From Tsukamurella spumae (GTDB taxonomy: Bacteria; Actinomycetota; Actinomycetes; Mycobacteriales; Mycobacteriaceae), in the NCBI RefSeq assembly GCF_012396015.1, contig NZ_JAAXOQ010000004.1, forward strand, positions 62,001-126,000: a stretch of 64,000 bases of DNA, in the 5' to 3' direction. Under the pieces are notes generated by a model, which saw only the letters and a program-made list of their open reading frames with translations, ran no database searches and was not told the DNA's origin. This document shows, piece by piece, positions 1-9,423 of the stretch (positions are counted from its first letter, which is position 1; every line of letters begins with the position of its first letter). The position numbers were made by a program, and so were the translations under genes.

Positions 1-720
1 TGCCGAGACGAATCCGAACGTACGGGCGTCGTCCCAGCTGCGTCCGCCGGACTCCTCCCCGTAGCTCACGTACCAGTCGTGACCGTTCCACACTGCCTGT
101 TTCTTCGCCGCCGACGCCGCACCGCTGCGCGTTGCGGTGAGGCCAGCATCGTCGATCAGCCAGGTACGGGCGAGGTACTCGCGGTCTCCATCGGCGAAGT
201 AGTCGAGCAGAAGCACGTTGATAGGCACCTGATAGCCGCCGGAAAGATAACCAACGAGTCTTTCAGTGGCACCGTCCATATCGCTCGCGACCACGATCAG
301 CTGGTGCCGAGAGTTCAGGTCGTCGGGCGCACCGTCGCCGAAGACCTCCGCGAACGCCTCGTCGAAGGAGGCGGCGCCGCCGGTGCGCCGCCGGTAGTCG
401 TCGAATATCGCGCGGACCTCGGGATTCTCCAGATCCTGGACCCAGGAGGCGTAGTCGAGGATCTGCGCGACGACGTCGCGGGGAGTGCGGTCTCGCTTGA
501 GCTCGATGACAACCACGTCACCTTCGGCATTGACGCCGAGGAGGTCGATGAACTTCCCGTAACTCGTGGGGACCTGGCGTCCGATCAACAGGATGGGTTG
601 GCCGAGCACGTCGGTCTGCGTCTCGATGATGTCCTCGAGACGCGATTCGAGGGCCAACTTCGTCGGTTGCACGCGGCGCGGCTCGCCGTCGATCCGCCAC
701 ATCGCGATCTTCGTACCCAC
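1..720 (-). CDS. DUF91/NucS-like PD-(D/E)XK nuclease-domain protein (partial)
   Basis: The frame is open from a GTG at 718-720 to the window edge, so only the first 240 residues are visible. The start follows a purine-rich GGTGAGG. About residues 55-90 carry the nuclease signature: an Asp in a D-L-L-G-V stretch, then V-I-E-L-K, then Q-I-L-D-Y-A-S-W, as in the C-terminal domain of NucS and other DUF91 proteins. The N-terminus lacks the NucS DNA-binding domain, so it is not NucS itself (the mismatch repair nuclease of actinobacteria) but a stand-alone relative. The later part, with its W-N-G-H-D-W-Y-V-S-Y stretch, is not recognised. Role in DNA cleavage is inferred from the motif only. Confidence 0.7.
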   Translation of the reverse strand, partial: MGTKIAMWRIDGEPRRVQPTKLALESRLEDIIETQTDVLGQPILLIGRQVPTSYGKFIDLLGVNAEGDVVVIELKRDRTPRDVVAQILDYASWVQDLENPEVRAIFDDYRRRTGGAASFDEAFAEVFGDGAPDDLNSRHQLIVVASDMDGATERLVGYLSGGYQVPINVLLLDYFADGDREYLARTWLIDDAGLTATRSGAASAAKKQAVWNGHDWYVSYGEESGGRSWDDARTFGFVSA

Positions 721-792
721 GGACCTCACCTCACCTTGATCGTCGACTGCTTCTCGGGCAGCGTACGCGGATTGGGAGCGTTGACACGCGTC

Positions 793-1782
793 TCAGGCCG
801 CGGCTGGCGTCGGCTCCAATTCTCGCCCGTACCGACCGGCCAGCCACGCGCACGTCATCAGCTGGACCTGATGGAAGATCATGAGCGGGAGCACCAGCAG
901 GCCCACGGGCTGCCCGGCGAAGAGTACGGCGGCCATCGGCAGACCCGTGGCCATGGACTTCTTGGTGCCGCAGAACTGGATCGCGATCATGTCGGCGCGG
1001 TCGAATCCGAGCTTCTCCGCGGTGGCGCGCGTCATCCACAGCATGAGCAGCACGAGCGCCAGGGACAGCACGATCAGCTGCGTGACGCCCACCCAGGAGA
1101 CCTGGCTCCAGATGTGCTCGCGCATACCCGCCGAGAACGCGGAGTAGACCACCAGCACGATCGATCCACGATCGACGTACTTCAGAGCCGCCGCGTGCTT
1201 CTTGACGAATCCGCCCACCCAGGGCCGCAGCAGCTGGCCGAGCAGGAAGGGCAGCAGTAGCTGCAGGCACAGGTCGACGATCGAGCCGCTGTGGAACTTC
1301 ACCTGGCCGGTGGTGGCCATGAGGGCCAGCACGAGCAGCGGCGTCACGAAGACGCCGAGCAGGTTCGACACCGAGGCGCTGACGATCGCGCCGGGCACGT
1401 TGCCGCGCGCGATCGACGTGAACGCGATCGACGACTGCACCGTCGACGGCAGCAGCGTGAGGAACAGGACGCCCGCGTACAGCTCGGGCCGCAGCAGTGC
1501 GTCCGGCGCGAACCGCAGCAGCACACCGATGATCGGAAACACTACGAAGGTGAAGCTCAGGATCACCGCGTGCAGGCGCCAGTGCCGCAGCCCGGTGAGG
1601 GCCTCGCGCGGGTGGATCCGCGCGCCGTACAGGAAGAACAGGATCGCGATGGCCACCGTCACCGCGTCGTCGACGATCGGTTCCGCGCGACCGGTCGCCG
1701 GGAACAGCGCCGCGATGCCGACGGCGGCGAGGATCGCGAGGATGAAGCCGTCGATCGACAGCTTGTCGAGGAACTTGCGCAT
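793..1782 (-). CDS. bile acid:sodium symporter-like (SBF-like) membrane transporter
   Basis: A hydrophobic protein of 329 residues with about ten membrane segments, matching the SBF-like family (PF13593) in length and in features such as F-F-L-Y-G-A-R in the second helix, L-P-S-T-V-Q-S-S near residue 110 and the C-G-T-K-K-S motif near residue 275. The family moves organic anions or similar solutes; the substrate here is unknown. I choose the ATG at 1780-1782 (reading M-R-K-F-L) because the upstream gene stops only four bases before it; an in-frame start at 1830 would overlap that gene. It probably forms a two-gene unit with the SdpI-like gene. Confidence 0.8.
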   Translation of the reverse strand: MRKFLDKLSIDGFILAILAAVGIAALFPATGRAEPIVDDAVTVAIAILFFLYGARIHPREALTGLRHWRLHAVILSFTFVVFPIIGVLLRFAPDALLRPELYAGVLFLTLLPSTVQSSIAFTSIARGNVPGAIVSASVSNLLGVFVTPLLVLALMATTGQVKFHSGSIVDLCLQLLLPFLLGQLLRPWVGGFVKKHAAALKYVDRGSIVLVVYSAFSAGMREHIWSQVSWVGVTQLIVLSLALVLLMLWMTRATAEKLGFDRADMIAIQFCGTKKSMATGLPMAAVLFAGQPVGLLVLPLMIFHQVQLMTCAWLAGRYGRELEPTPAAA

Positions 1783-1786
1783 CGCG

Positions 1787-2257
1787 TTACGCAGGTCGTG
1801 CCTCGTGGTCGCACATGCCCTTGAGGGCACAGGCGCCGCAGCCTCCGGTCACGCCGCAATCCGCGGAGGGGTCGTCCGACGGTGCGTCGTCGGCACTGCA
1901 GCACGTGGCCTCGGGCATCTGCAGGCGCGCCTGGATCGAGGCCGCGCGGGCGCCCTGGAGGGCGCCGAAGCCGGCCAGGAAGAGGCCCGCGACCACGGCC
2001 ACCGCGACCGCGACGAACGACCAGGGGGCGTCCATCGCGACGCCGATCAGGGCGCCGGCACCGAAGATGACGCCGGCCGCCACGAGGCCCGGTCCGGCGA
2101 CGCGGTTGGCGGTGCGCCACAGCAGCGGATCGGAGAGGGTCTGCTCGGTGCGGACCCCGACGATGCCGTTCTCCGGGAGGCGGCCCGCGAGCCCGGCGCC
2201 GCCCACGATGACGGCCGCCACCGCGGCCAGAGCGAGGATCACAACCAGCACGAACAC
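1787..2257 (-). CDS. SdpI-family-like small membrane protein with Cys-rich C-terminal tail
   Basis: 156 residues. A first helix (residues 2-24) is followed by G-R-L-P-E-N-G-I-V-G-V-R-T, the typical SdpI/YfhL-family entry, and two further membrane helices (about 58-76 and 79-100). SdpI proteins give immunity to a killing factor in Bacillus; actinobacterial members are mostly uncharacterised. The last 40 residues are unusual: an acidic stretch with six cysteines, beginning with a C-C pair and ending C-x2-C-x5-C, which could bind a metal. The gene sits four bases before the SBF-like transporter gene on the same strand and is probably co-transcribed with it. Confidence 0.7.
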   Translation of the reverse strand: MFVLVVILALAAVAAVIVGGAGLAGRLPENGIVGVRTEQTLSDPLLWRTANRVAGPGLVAAGVIFGAGALIGVAMDAPWSFVAVAVAVVAGLFLAGFGALQGARAASIQARLQMPEATCCSADDAPSDDPSADCGVTGGCGACALKGMCDHEARPA

Positions 2258-2345
2258 CCGTCCAGTCTAGAGACCTGCGCAAATCAGCCCTCGACCGGTC
2301 GTATGGGGCGCGGTTACGATGCAGTGCGAGTCGGGAGGGGCATGT

Positions 2346-3101
2346 GTGGGATTCGACTTCGTATGGACCAATCACCGAGACGAATGGCGGGCCGCGGCGG
2401 GGCCGGTGATCGGCGTCCTGCTGTTCGGGACGTTGGGGGTGCTGGCCCTCGTCGCCACGCCGTTGCTCGACGTCGGGCTCGCGTTCCTCGGCATAGCGGT
2501 GCTCACTACGGGGCTGATCGTGCCTCAGCTCGGCGGCCGGCAGGGCGAAACGGTTCGGTTGTCGCCCGACGGAGTGCGGATCGAGCAGGCCGCATGGTGG
2601 AAGAACGGGGCCACCTATCTGCTGAGTGGGCTGTGCCTCCTCCTGGCGGGTATGGCGGCGACGGTGGTGACCGATCCGGAGGGCGGACTGCTGATGCTGG
2701 TGCTCGGGTCGGTGCTCGGCGTCTGCTTGGCGGTGATGGTGTTCGTGCTGTGGCGGGGTCGCAGGGCCTTCGTGTTCGGACAGGGGAACGTCGTGACGCC
2801 GCGGGGTCGCGTCATCGGATACGACCGGCTGTTGTACCGGCTCTACGAGCCGCCGCGCGGAGCGCCCTCCGTCGAGATCGGCCTTGTGGATGGGCCCAAG
2901 CCGGAGAACATGACGGCTTTCGGCTACATGATCAGTCCGAGTACGGTGCTCTCCACGCTAGACGCGCTCACCGCCGGTGACCGCGTCTACACCGGCGACG
3001 AGATCCGCGCGATGCTGGCGGTGCCGCCGCAGCAGGGCGTCGCCGAGGGCGAGAGCGTTGTCCTGCGGCTTTCGGCGGCCCTGCCCGGGGGCGAGGGCTG
3101 A
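2346..3101 (+). CDS. conserved membrane protein of unknown function
   Basis: About 251 residues with two hydrophobic hairpins (roughly residues 18-60 and 93-135) and a soluble C-terminal domain of about 110 residues. I take the GTG at 2346 because GGGAGGGG lies five bases upstream; an ATG in frame at 2319 lacks a ribosome site. A TACGAT box at 2315-2320 could be the -10. It ends 30 bases before leuS, but leuS appears to have its own promoter. I do not recognise the family; the topology (two helical pairs followed by a domain with F-V-F-G-Q-G-N) resembles small PH-like membrane proteins, without proof. Confidence 0.6.
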   Translation: MGFDFVWTNHRDEWRAAAGPVIGVLLFGTLGVLALVATPLLDVGLAFLGIAVLTTGLIVPQLGGRQGETVRLSPDGVRIEQAAWWKNGATYLLSGLCLLLAGMAATVVTDPEGGLLMLVLGSVLGVCLAVMVFVLWRGRRAFVFGQGNVVTPRGRVIGYDRLLYRLYEPPRGAPSVEIGLVDGPKPENMTAFGYMISPSTVLSTLDALTAGDRVYTGDEIRAMLAVPPQQGVAEGESVVLRLSAALPGGEG

Positions 3102-3119
3102 GTGCCGCCCCAGGGCATT

Positions 3120-3131
3120 TAGGCTGGTGGG
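3120..3131 (+). promoter_or_regulatory. -10 box for leaderless leuS
   Basis: TAGGCT at 3120-3125 is followed by exactly six bases and then the GTG start of leuS. No ribosome-binding site precedes that GTG. This fits the leaderless TANNNT geometry known from Mycobacteriales. Confidence 0.55.
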
Positions 3132-5981
3132 GTGACGCAGAACGGTGAACAGACTCCCTCGGCCGGCCCCGCCCATCGGTACACGGCCGAGGTCGCGGGC
3201 GCGATCGAGCAGCGGTGGCGCGACGAGTGGCGTGAGGCCGGCGTGTTCAACGCCCCGAACCCCGTCGGGCCGCTGCGGGGCGACGGGGCCCTGCCCGCCG
3301 AGAAGCTGTTCCTGCTCGACATGTTCCCGTACCCGTCGGGCGCGGGGCTGCACGTGGGGCACCCGCTGGGTTTCATCGCGACGGACGTCTACGGCCGGTA
3401 CCACCGGATGAACGGCGCGAACGTGCTGCACACGATGGGCTTCGACGCATTCGGCCTGCCCGCCGAGCAGTACGCCGTGCAGACCGGCACGCACCCGCGG
3501 GTGACCACCGAGAAGAACATCGAGCGCTACCTGGAGCAGATCGCCACCCTGGGCCTGGCCCACGACGAGCGCCGCCGGGTGTCGACGACCGACCCGGAGT
3601 TCTATCACTGGACGCAGTGGATCTTCCTGCAGATCTACAACTCCTGGTACGACGCCGCTCAGGACCGCGCGCGGCCCATCGCGGATCTGGAGGCGGAGTT
3701 CGCGTCCGGTGCCCGTGCCCTGCCCGACGGTCGCGAGTGGTCGGGCCTGACGGTGCCCGAGCGCGGCGCCGTCCTCGACGATCACCGCCTGGTCTACGAG
3801 AGCAATTCGCTGGTGAACTGGTGCCCGGGCCTGGGCACGGTGCTCGCGAACGAGGAGGTCACGGCGGACGGCCGCAGCGAGCGCGGCAACTTCCCGGTGT
3901 ACCGCAAGCAGTTGCGGCAGTGGATGATGCGGATCACCGCCTACTCGGATCGGCTGATCGACGACCTGGCGGTGCTGGACTGGCCCGAGAAGGTCAAGTC
4001 CATGCAGCGCAACTGGATCGGCCGCAGCCGCGGTGCGCGCGTCGCCTTCACCGCCGCCGGTGAGCGGATCGAGGTCTTCACCACCCGCCCGGACACCCTG
4101 TTCGGCGCCACCTACATGGTGCTCTCCCCCGAGCATCCGCTGGTCGACGTGCTGATCGCCGCGCAGTGGCCCGCCGGCACCGACGAGCGGTGGACCGGCG
4201 GTGCCGCCTCCCCCGCCGAGGCCGTCGCCGCCTATCGCGCCTCGATCGCCGCCAAGTCCGATCTGGAGCGCCAGGAGGGCAAGGAGAAGACGGGCGTCTT
4301 CCTCGGCACCACGGCCGTCAATCCGGTGAACCGCGAGCGGGTTCCGGTGTTCATCGGCGACTACGTGCTCATGGGCTACGGCACCGGCGCGATCATGGCC
4401 GTCCCCGGCCACGACGTGCGCGATCACGAGTTCGCCACGAAGTTCGGCCTGCCCATCGTCGAGGTGGTCGGCAGCGAGGCCGGTGTCGCCGACGAGGCGT
4501 ACACCGGCGAGGGCCCCGTGGTGAACTCCGCCAACGCCGAACTGGACATCAACGGGCTTCCCATCGCCGAGGCCAAGGCCGCCGTCATTGCCCACCTGGA
4601 GCGGGCCGGCTCCGGCGAGGGCACGGTGCAGTACAAGCTGCGCGACTGGCTGTTCGCGCGCCAACGGTACTGGGGCGAGCCCTTCCCCATCGTCTTCGAC
4701 GCCGACGGTGCGCCGCACGCCCTCCCGGAATCGCAACTGGCGGTTCTGCTTCCGGAGGTCAAGGACTACGCGCCCGTGGCCTTCGACCCCGAGGACTCCG
4801 ATTCGCAGCCCTCTCCCCCGCTGGCGAAGGCCACGGATTGGCTGCACGTCGAGCTGGACCTGGGCGATGGGCTCAAGGACTACACTCGCGATGCCAATGT
4901 GATGCCGCAGTGGGCGGGCAGCTCGTGGTACCAGCTGCGCTACGTCGATCCGACGAACACGGAGACCTTCTGCGCCAAGGAGAACGAGGCGTACTGGATG
5001 GGCCCGCGGCCCGAGGCCAATGGCGCGGGTGATCCCGGCGGCGTGGACCTCTACGTGGGCGGCGTGGAGCACGCGGTGCTGCACCTGCTGTACGCGCGGT
5101 TCTGGCACAAGGTGCTCTTCGATCTGGGCTACGTGACCTCGCGTGAGCCCTACCGGAAGCTGTTCAACCAGGGCATGATCCAGGCCTTCGCCTACACGGA
5201 TTCCCGCGGCGTGTACGTCCAGGCCGACGAGGTCGTCGAGCGCGACGGCAAGTACTTCCTGGGCGAGCAGGAGGTCAACCGTGAGTACGGCAAGATGGGC
5301 AAGTCCCTGAAGAACTCGGTCGCACCGGACGACATCGCTCGCGACTACGGCGCCGACACCCTGCGGGTCTACGAGATGTCCATGGGGCCACTGGATCAGG
5401 ACCGCGCTTGGGCCACCAAGGACGTGGTGGGTGCGCAGCGCTTCCTGCAGCGCGCGTGGCGCGCGGTGGTCGACGAGGAGACCGGCGCCGTGCGGGTCAC
5501 CGACGAGGCTCCGTCGGAGGAGTCGATGCGTGTGCTGCACAGGACGATCGCCGGGGTCCGCGAGGACTACGCGGAGATGCGGGACAACACCGCCATCGCG
5601 AAGCTGATCGAGCTGACCAATCACCTCACGAAGGCCTACCCGGGCGGCGCCCCGCGCGCCCTGGCCGAGCCGCTCGCTCTGATGCTCGCTCCCGTCGCCC
5701 CGCACATCGCGGAGGAGCTGTGGAACCGGTTGGGCCACACCGAGTCGCTCGCGCACGGCCCGTTCCCGCGTGCCGAGGATCAGTGGCTGGTGCAGGACAC
5801 GATCGAGGTGCCGGTGCAGGTGAAGGGGAAGGTCCGCGCCCGGATCACCGTGGGCGCTGACGCCTCCGACGAGGCCCTCGAGGCTGCAGCGTTGGCGGAC
5901 CCCAAGATCGCGGAGCTCCTCGACGGTGCCCCCCGCAAGGTGATCGTCGTCTCCGGCAAGCTCGTCAACATCGTTCCGTAG
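3132..5981 (+). CDS. leuS: leucyl-tRNA synthetase
   Basis: Class I aminoacyl-tRNA synthetase that charges tRNA-Leu with leucine in the cytoplasm. The 949 residues show the family in full: the HIGH-type motif L-H-V-G-H near residue 74 after M-F-P-Y-P-S-G, the CP1 editing domain with T-T-R-P-D-T-L-F-G and the V-P-G-H-D stretch, the W-A-G-S-S-W-Y motif, and K-M-G-K-S near residue 722, the usual actinobacterial form of KMSKS. The GTG start gives the N-terminus expected for bacterial enzymes. The gene has the same neighbourhood (upstream of the ino1/ponA block) as in Mycobacterium. Confidence 0.97.
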   Translation: MTQNGEQTPSAGPAHRYTAEVAGAIEQRWRDEWREAGVFNAPNPVGPLRGDGALPAEKLFLLDMFPYPSGAGLHVGHPLGFIATDVYGRYHRMNGANVLHTMGFDAFGLPAEQYAVQTGTHPRVTTEKNIERYLEQIATLGLAHDERRRVSTTDPEFYHWTQWIFLQIYNSWYDAAQDRARPIADLEAEFASGARALPDGREWSGLTVPERGAVLDDHRLVYESNSLVNWCPGLGTVLANEEVTADGRSERGNFPVYRKQLRQWMMRITAYSDRLIDDLAVLDWPEKVKSMQRNWIGRSRGARVAFTAAGERIEVFTTRPDTLFGATYMVLSPEHPLVDVLIAAQWPAGTDERWTGGAASPAEAVAAYRASIAAKSDLERQEGKEKTGVFLGTTAVNPVNRERVPVFIGDYVLMGYGTGAIMAVPGHDVRDHEFATKFGLPIVEVVGSEAGVADEAYTGEGPVVNSANAELDINGLPIAEAKAAVIAHLERAGSGEGTVQYKLRDWLFARQRYWGEPFPIVFDADGAPHALPESQLAVLLPEVKDYAPVAFDPEDSDSQPSPPLAKATDWLHVELDLGDGLKDYTRDANVMPQWAGSSWYQLRYVDPTNTETFCAKENEAYWMGPRPEANGAGDPGGVDLYVGGVEHAVLHLLYARFWHKVLFDLGYVTSREPYRKLFNQGMIQAFAYTDSRGVYVQADEVVERDGKYFLGEQEVNREYGKMGKSLKNSVAPDDIARDYGADTLRVYEMSMGPLDQDRAWATKDVVGAQRFLQRAWRAVVDEETGAVRVTDEAPSEESMRVLHRTIAGVREDYAEMRDNTAIAKLIELTNHLTKAYPGGAPRALAEPLALMLAPVAPHIAEELWNRLGHTESLAHGPFPRAEDQWLVQDTIEVPVQVKGKVRARITVGADASDEALEAAALADPKIAELLDGAPRKVIVVSGKLVNIVP

Positions 5982-5996
5982 CAGGGGAGTCCGGCC

Positions 5997-7034
5997 GTGC
6001 AGACGCTCGCCGAGCAGCTCATGGCCGGCCCCCGTGGGCGGGCGCTGTGTCTGGAACTCGCGTCCTCGGCGAGCATGCCGGTGTTCGATGCGTTGTTTGC
6101 GTTGCGGTTGCTGCACGATCGCACCGGTTGGCAGGCTGTGGAGTCGGATCCCCGACTCGGCCTGTTGTCGGAGCGGCTGAGCAGCCTTGTTCAACTGGAC
6201 GCGAACTCGCTTCAGCGGGCACTGTCGACGACGGTGGACGGAGCCATGTATTGGCAGGAGCCCTCCGACGACGAGTTGATTGCAGGACGTCCAGAGGTGG
6301 CGGCCGAGATCGAACGCATCGCGGCAATGGTGTCGAATGCGCGGGTCGCACGGTGGTGGACCGATCCGATTGCTGCGGAGCAGTTCCAGGTGCGCATGGA
6401 GGGGTGGCGCGACGACCTGATCCGGCCTGCCGCCGCTGAGGCGCTCCCGCGGTGGGCTGAGGACACGCGGCGCCTGGAATCGGGAGCCGCAGCCGAGTGG
6501 GATCCCGACCCGCGCGCGAACATCAGTGCGTGGTGGCCGTCTACGCCGCCGGGCTTCGAGCTGACAGCGACCTGTGGCGCCCAGCGCGGCGTGCCCACCG
6601 GCCTGTACCTGGTGGAGGACGGCTTCGGCGAGACTCGGGCGACGGTGCACCGCGTCGGTGGCACCGGCAGAGTGCTCGAGATCGACTCGGCGGCGGTGTG
6701 GGCCGGCCTCTGCCGCGAGCACCCGATGGAGGTGACCGCGTCCAAGCGCCACGACTGGTTCCGCACCACAGGTCTGGCCGGCACCCGCTGGGCGATGCCG
6801 GACTGGGCCTCGGTGGCGCGGGAGTACGACGCGGTGCACCTGCAGGTCGGCGCCTACCTCGCGGCGAGCGGCACGGCCATCGAGGTGGAGCCCGGCGTGC
6901 ACTCGGTCATCGCGGGCTGGGCGCCGGGGGACACCTACTGGCTCACCGATGTCGTCGAAGTCGAGCCCGAAGGACGCGTGTTCGTCAAGGATCGGGACGA
7001 CGACCTGTGGCATGCGGAGGAGGGGAGCCGATGA
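5997..7034 (+). CDS. hypothetical protein downstream of leuS
   Basis: 345 residues, no signal peptide or membrane segment. The GTG start follows AGGGGAG after a 15-base gap from leuS, so it may be read through from leuS. The first 180 residues are helical and the last 150 are rich in beta strands with Trp and Gly; there is an aspartate/glutamate-rich end. The C-terminal part somewhat resembles ESX secretion chaperone-like or SUKH-like folds, but I cannot name a family. It overlaps the next gene by four bases (ATGA), so the two are translationally coupled. Confidence 0.6.
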   Translation: MQTLAEQLMAGPRGRALCLELASSASMPVFDALFALRLLHDRTGWQAVESDPRLGLLSERLSSLVQLDANSLQRALSTTVDGAMYWQEPSDDELIAGRPEVAAEIERIAAMVSNARVARWWTDPIAAEQFQVRMEGWRDDLIRPAAAEALPRWAEDTRRLESGAAAEWDPDPRANISAWWPSTPPGFELTATCGAQRGVPTGLYLVEDGFGETRATVHRVGGTGRVLEIDSAAVWAGLCREHPMEVTASKRHDWFRTTGLAGTRWAMPDWASVAREYDAVHLQVGAYLAASGTAIEVEPGVHSVIAGWAPGDTYWLTDVVEVEPEGRVFVKDRDDDLWHAEEGSR

Positions 7035-7669
7035 TCGGATCCGTCGTCGATCTGGCGATCGAGGAACGGCGCAGCATGCTCGCGCTCATCGAGTCCCTCG
7101 CGGCGGACCAGTGGAGCGCGCAGAGCCTCTGCGGCGAGTGGACGGTCCGCGAGGTCGTGGCGCACCACATCGGCTACGACCTGCTGTCCGGCCCGGAACT
7201 GCTCACGCGGATGGTGACCGGCCGCGCGGACCCCGGTCCGCGGTCCAATCGGCGCAGGGTTGCGGAGCTGTCCGAGGCGTCGACCGACTACCTCATCGAC
7301 GCGTACCGGGGCCACCTCCGCCCCCGCGGCCTGGCCGCGGGCTTCGGCAGCCGAATCTGCCTCACGGACTGCATGATCCACCAGCAGGACATCCGCAGGC
7401 CGCTGAACCTGCCTCGGACCATCCCCGCGGAGCGGATCCGGCCGGCGCTGAACTTCGCCACCTACGCCCCGCCGCTGCGCGGCGCGATCCGCGGTAGGGG
7501 AGTACGCCTGGTCGCGGACGACCTCGGGTGGACCTTCGGCCGTGGACCCGAGGTGCGGGGGACCGGCGAGGCGATCCTCCTCGCGATGGGCGGGCGCACC
7601 GTCGTTCTGGACGAACTGCAGGGTCCGGGCCGGGACCGCCTGGCGCGCAACCTCAGCGCGCTCGCCTGA
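7031..7669 (+). CDS. maleylpyruvate isomerase-family mycothiol-dependent protein (DinB-like)
   Basis: 212 residues with the DinB/MDMPI four-helix fold: the N-terminal R-x3-L-x-L-I-x-S-L then W-S-A-Q-S-L-C-G-E-W-T-V-R-E-V-V-A-H-H, in which the histidines form part of the metal site of these mycothiol-dependent enzymes, and a later I-H-x2-D-I-R-R. The C-terminal part is the small alpha/beta domain seen in actinobacterial members. It probably acts in the cytoplasm on a thiol conjugate; the substrate is not evident. The start ATG overlaps the stop of the preceding gene. Confidence 0.8.
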   Translation: MIGSVVDLAIEERRSMLALIESLAADQWSAQSLCGEWTVREVVAHHIGYDLLSGPELLTRMVTGRADPGPRSNRRRVAELSEASTDYLIDAYRGHLRPRGLAAGFGSRICLTDCMIHQQDIRRPLNLPRTIPAERIRPALNFATYAPPLRGAIRGRGVRLVADDLGWTFGRGPEVRGTGEAILLAMGGRTVVLDELQGPGRDRLARNLSALA

Positions 7670-7685
7670 CGGTGCCGCGCGAAGG

Positions 7686-9305
7686 TCATGCCGCCGCGTG
7701 CGCGGGCCACGGCGGATCCTCGCGCCAATGGTTCGCGGCGTCGTGTTCGGACAGTAGGTCCTCGAGGAGCGGAGGGCCGTGTGGCCCGTCGAGCATCGCG
7801 GCGATGTCGTCGTGGATGCTCCCGACGAGGTCCTCGTACTGCGCCCGGAGGTCCTGGGCACGCCAGGCGTCGGCGTACTGCTGGTGGCGCTGCCGGTGAT
7901 GCTCCTGCGCCAGTCGGTAGAGCTCCTGGGTGTGGTGCGTGTGGTTGACGCGGTAGTCGCCGGTGGGGTCCGCGGTGCGCCGCCAGGCGGTGCGGCCGGC
8001 GTATTCGTCGTCCTTCGGCAGGGTGACGGTCTCGAAGCCGCGCCGGGCCTCGTCCGCGCTGGGTACCACCTTGCCGTGGTGCGCGTCGCAGGCCAGGGTG
8101 AGCACGTCGATGTCGGTGCGACCGCCGTCCCGCCACTCGGTGATGTGGTGCACCTGGCATCGCGTGGCCGGCGCATCGCATCGCGGTGCGCTGCAGCCCT
8201 TCTCGGAACCGTAGAGCGCGATCCGCTGGTCCGCCGAGGCGAGTCGCCTCTCGCGGCCCAGGTACAGCGGCCGCCCCGCGACATCGAGCAGCAGGACGTA
8301 TCGGGGGTTGGCGCCCATCATCCGGAGAGCATCCTCCACGGGCAGCCGGCCCCCGGTGGCGGTGGTCGCGATGCCGGTCTCGGATTCGAGTCGGTCGATA
8401 TCGAGGGTGATGATCGGAACGCAGGGGAGCCCGCGGTGCTGCCCGAGCAGACCCGAGCTGATCGCCGCCCGCAAGGCCTGGGTGAGGGCATCGTGATTGC
8501 GCTGCGCGGTGGTGCGCCGATCTCGCTTCGCGGCAGCAGCTACGGCGTCGGCGTCGTCCATGTCGATCGGCGCATCCGCATCGTCCGGGTTGTTCACGCC
8601 GGGCCGGGCCAACTTCTCCAACACCACGTCCATCAGTGCCCGCGCCTCGGGGGACAGCGCCCCGGCGAGGCCGGACATCAGGTCATCGCCCTGCTTCCCG
8701 ACGGTCACCTCCCGGGCGCGGGAGACGTCCTCCGCGGAGGGCTCGGCACCGTCGGGATCGAGGAGCTCGTAGGCCCGATTGCCGAGCTTCGCGATGTCGT
8801 CCGGCGTGCATCCGCCGATGGCGGCGGTGACCAGCATGTCCTCCAGATCGTGCATCGCGGGATCGGCGAGCTTTCGCGAGCACTTGTCGAGAGCCCGCTC
8901 GACGGCGACGGCGTGCCGCTCGGAGAGGAGCCCCTCGCGTTGTGCGGCCGCGAGCAGGGGGAGCCGGGGTTCGGGCGCGTACCCGCGTTCCTGCCGCGGT
9001 GCGCGCGACCGGGCGCCGCGAACGCGGTCCCGCGCCTCCCCGCCGGCCAGATGCAGCTGATCCATCAGCATCTCCTGCGCGCTGGTGTACCCGAGCTGCG
9101 GCGGCAGGCCCTGCTCGATGCCTACCTCGGTGAGCCAGTGCTGACTGCTGGGCACCCTCCGCGCCGCGCGCTCGAGCCGATGCAGTGCGTCGAGAACCTG
9201 CTGGGAGGAGAGCATGACGGGGTTCGCCGCGGCCAATCGTTCGGCGGCGTGTTCGAATGCGGTGAGGGCATCGAGATACTCAGGTGCAGTGCTTCGTTCG
9301 ATCAT
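7686..9305 (-). CDS. DUF222 protein with C-terminal HNH endonuclease domain (13E12-type)
   Basis: 539 residues. The start ATG at 9303-9305 is preceded by GGAAGGAGG; a longer frame reaching 9386 is not needed. The first 330 residues form the helical DUF222 region, and near residue 405 there is the HNH signature C-S-x-P-R-C-x6-C-Q-V-H-H-I followed by L-x2-L-C-x2-H-H in modified form (L-T-L-A-C-D-A-H-H). These proteins occur in many copies in Mycobacterium, Gordonia and relatives (the 13E12 repeat family of M. tuberculosis). Their role is not settled; cleavage of DNA is expected from the HNH motif. It faces the preceding gene end to end. Confidence 0.88.
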   Translation of the reverse strand: MIERSTAPEYLDALTAFEHAAERLAAANPVMLSSQQVLDALHRLERAARRVPSSQHWLTEVGIEQGLPPQLGYTSAQEMLMDQLHLAGGEARDRVRGARSRAPRQERGYAPEPRLPLLAAAQREGLLSERHAVAVERALDKCSRKLADPAMHDLEDMLVTAAIGGCTPDDIAKLGNRAYELLDPDGAEPSAEDVSRAREVTVGKQGDDLMSGLAGALSPEARALMDVVLEKLARPGVNNPDDADAPIDMDDADAVAAAAKRDRRTTAQRNHDALTQALRAAISSGLLGQHRGLPCVPIITLDIDRLESETGIATTATGGRLPVEDALRMMGANPRYVLLLDVAGRPLYLGRERRLASADQRIALYGSEKGCSAPRCDAPATRCQVHHITEWRDGGRTDIDVLTLACDAHHGKVVPSADEARRGFETVTLPKDDEYAGRTAWRRTADPTGDYRVNHTHHTQELYRLAQEHHRQRHQQYADAWRAQDLRAQYEDLVGSIHDDIAAMLDGPHGPPLLEDLLSEHDAANHWREDPPWPAHAAA

Positions 9306-9337
9306 GCGGTGCCTCCTTCCGCTCCCTCCAGGATACC

Positions 9338-9381
9338 TCGAAATTCGACGAAGTGCCATGAATGGGAACAGGTATTCCCAT
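9338..9381. promoter_or_regulatory. two inverted repeats in a divergent promoter region
   Basis: TCGAA-A-TTCGA lies at 9338-9348 and ATGGGAA-N6-TTCCCAT at 9362-9381, between the divergently transcribed HNH gene and the AlkZ-like gene. A TAGCCT at 9391-9396 could be the -10 of the latter. Perfect dyads here suggest a regulator site; the regulator is unknown. Confidence 0.4.
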
Positions 9382-9423
9382 CCCATGCTCTAGCCTGGAC
9401 GTTCCAGAAGAGGGGAGCGCCCG

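Noticed and set aside
2958-7013. 1351-codon open frame antisense to leuS
   Set aside because: It follows from GC-rich third positions of leuS and the following genes; no start signal or family match, and leuS is certain.
7686-9305. DUF222-HNH gene as an active mobile element
   Set aside because: No terminal repeats, target duplication or transposase; these genes are normal multi-copy residents of such genomes.
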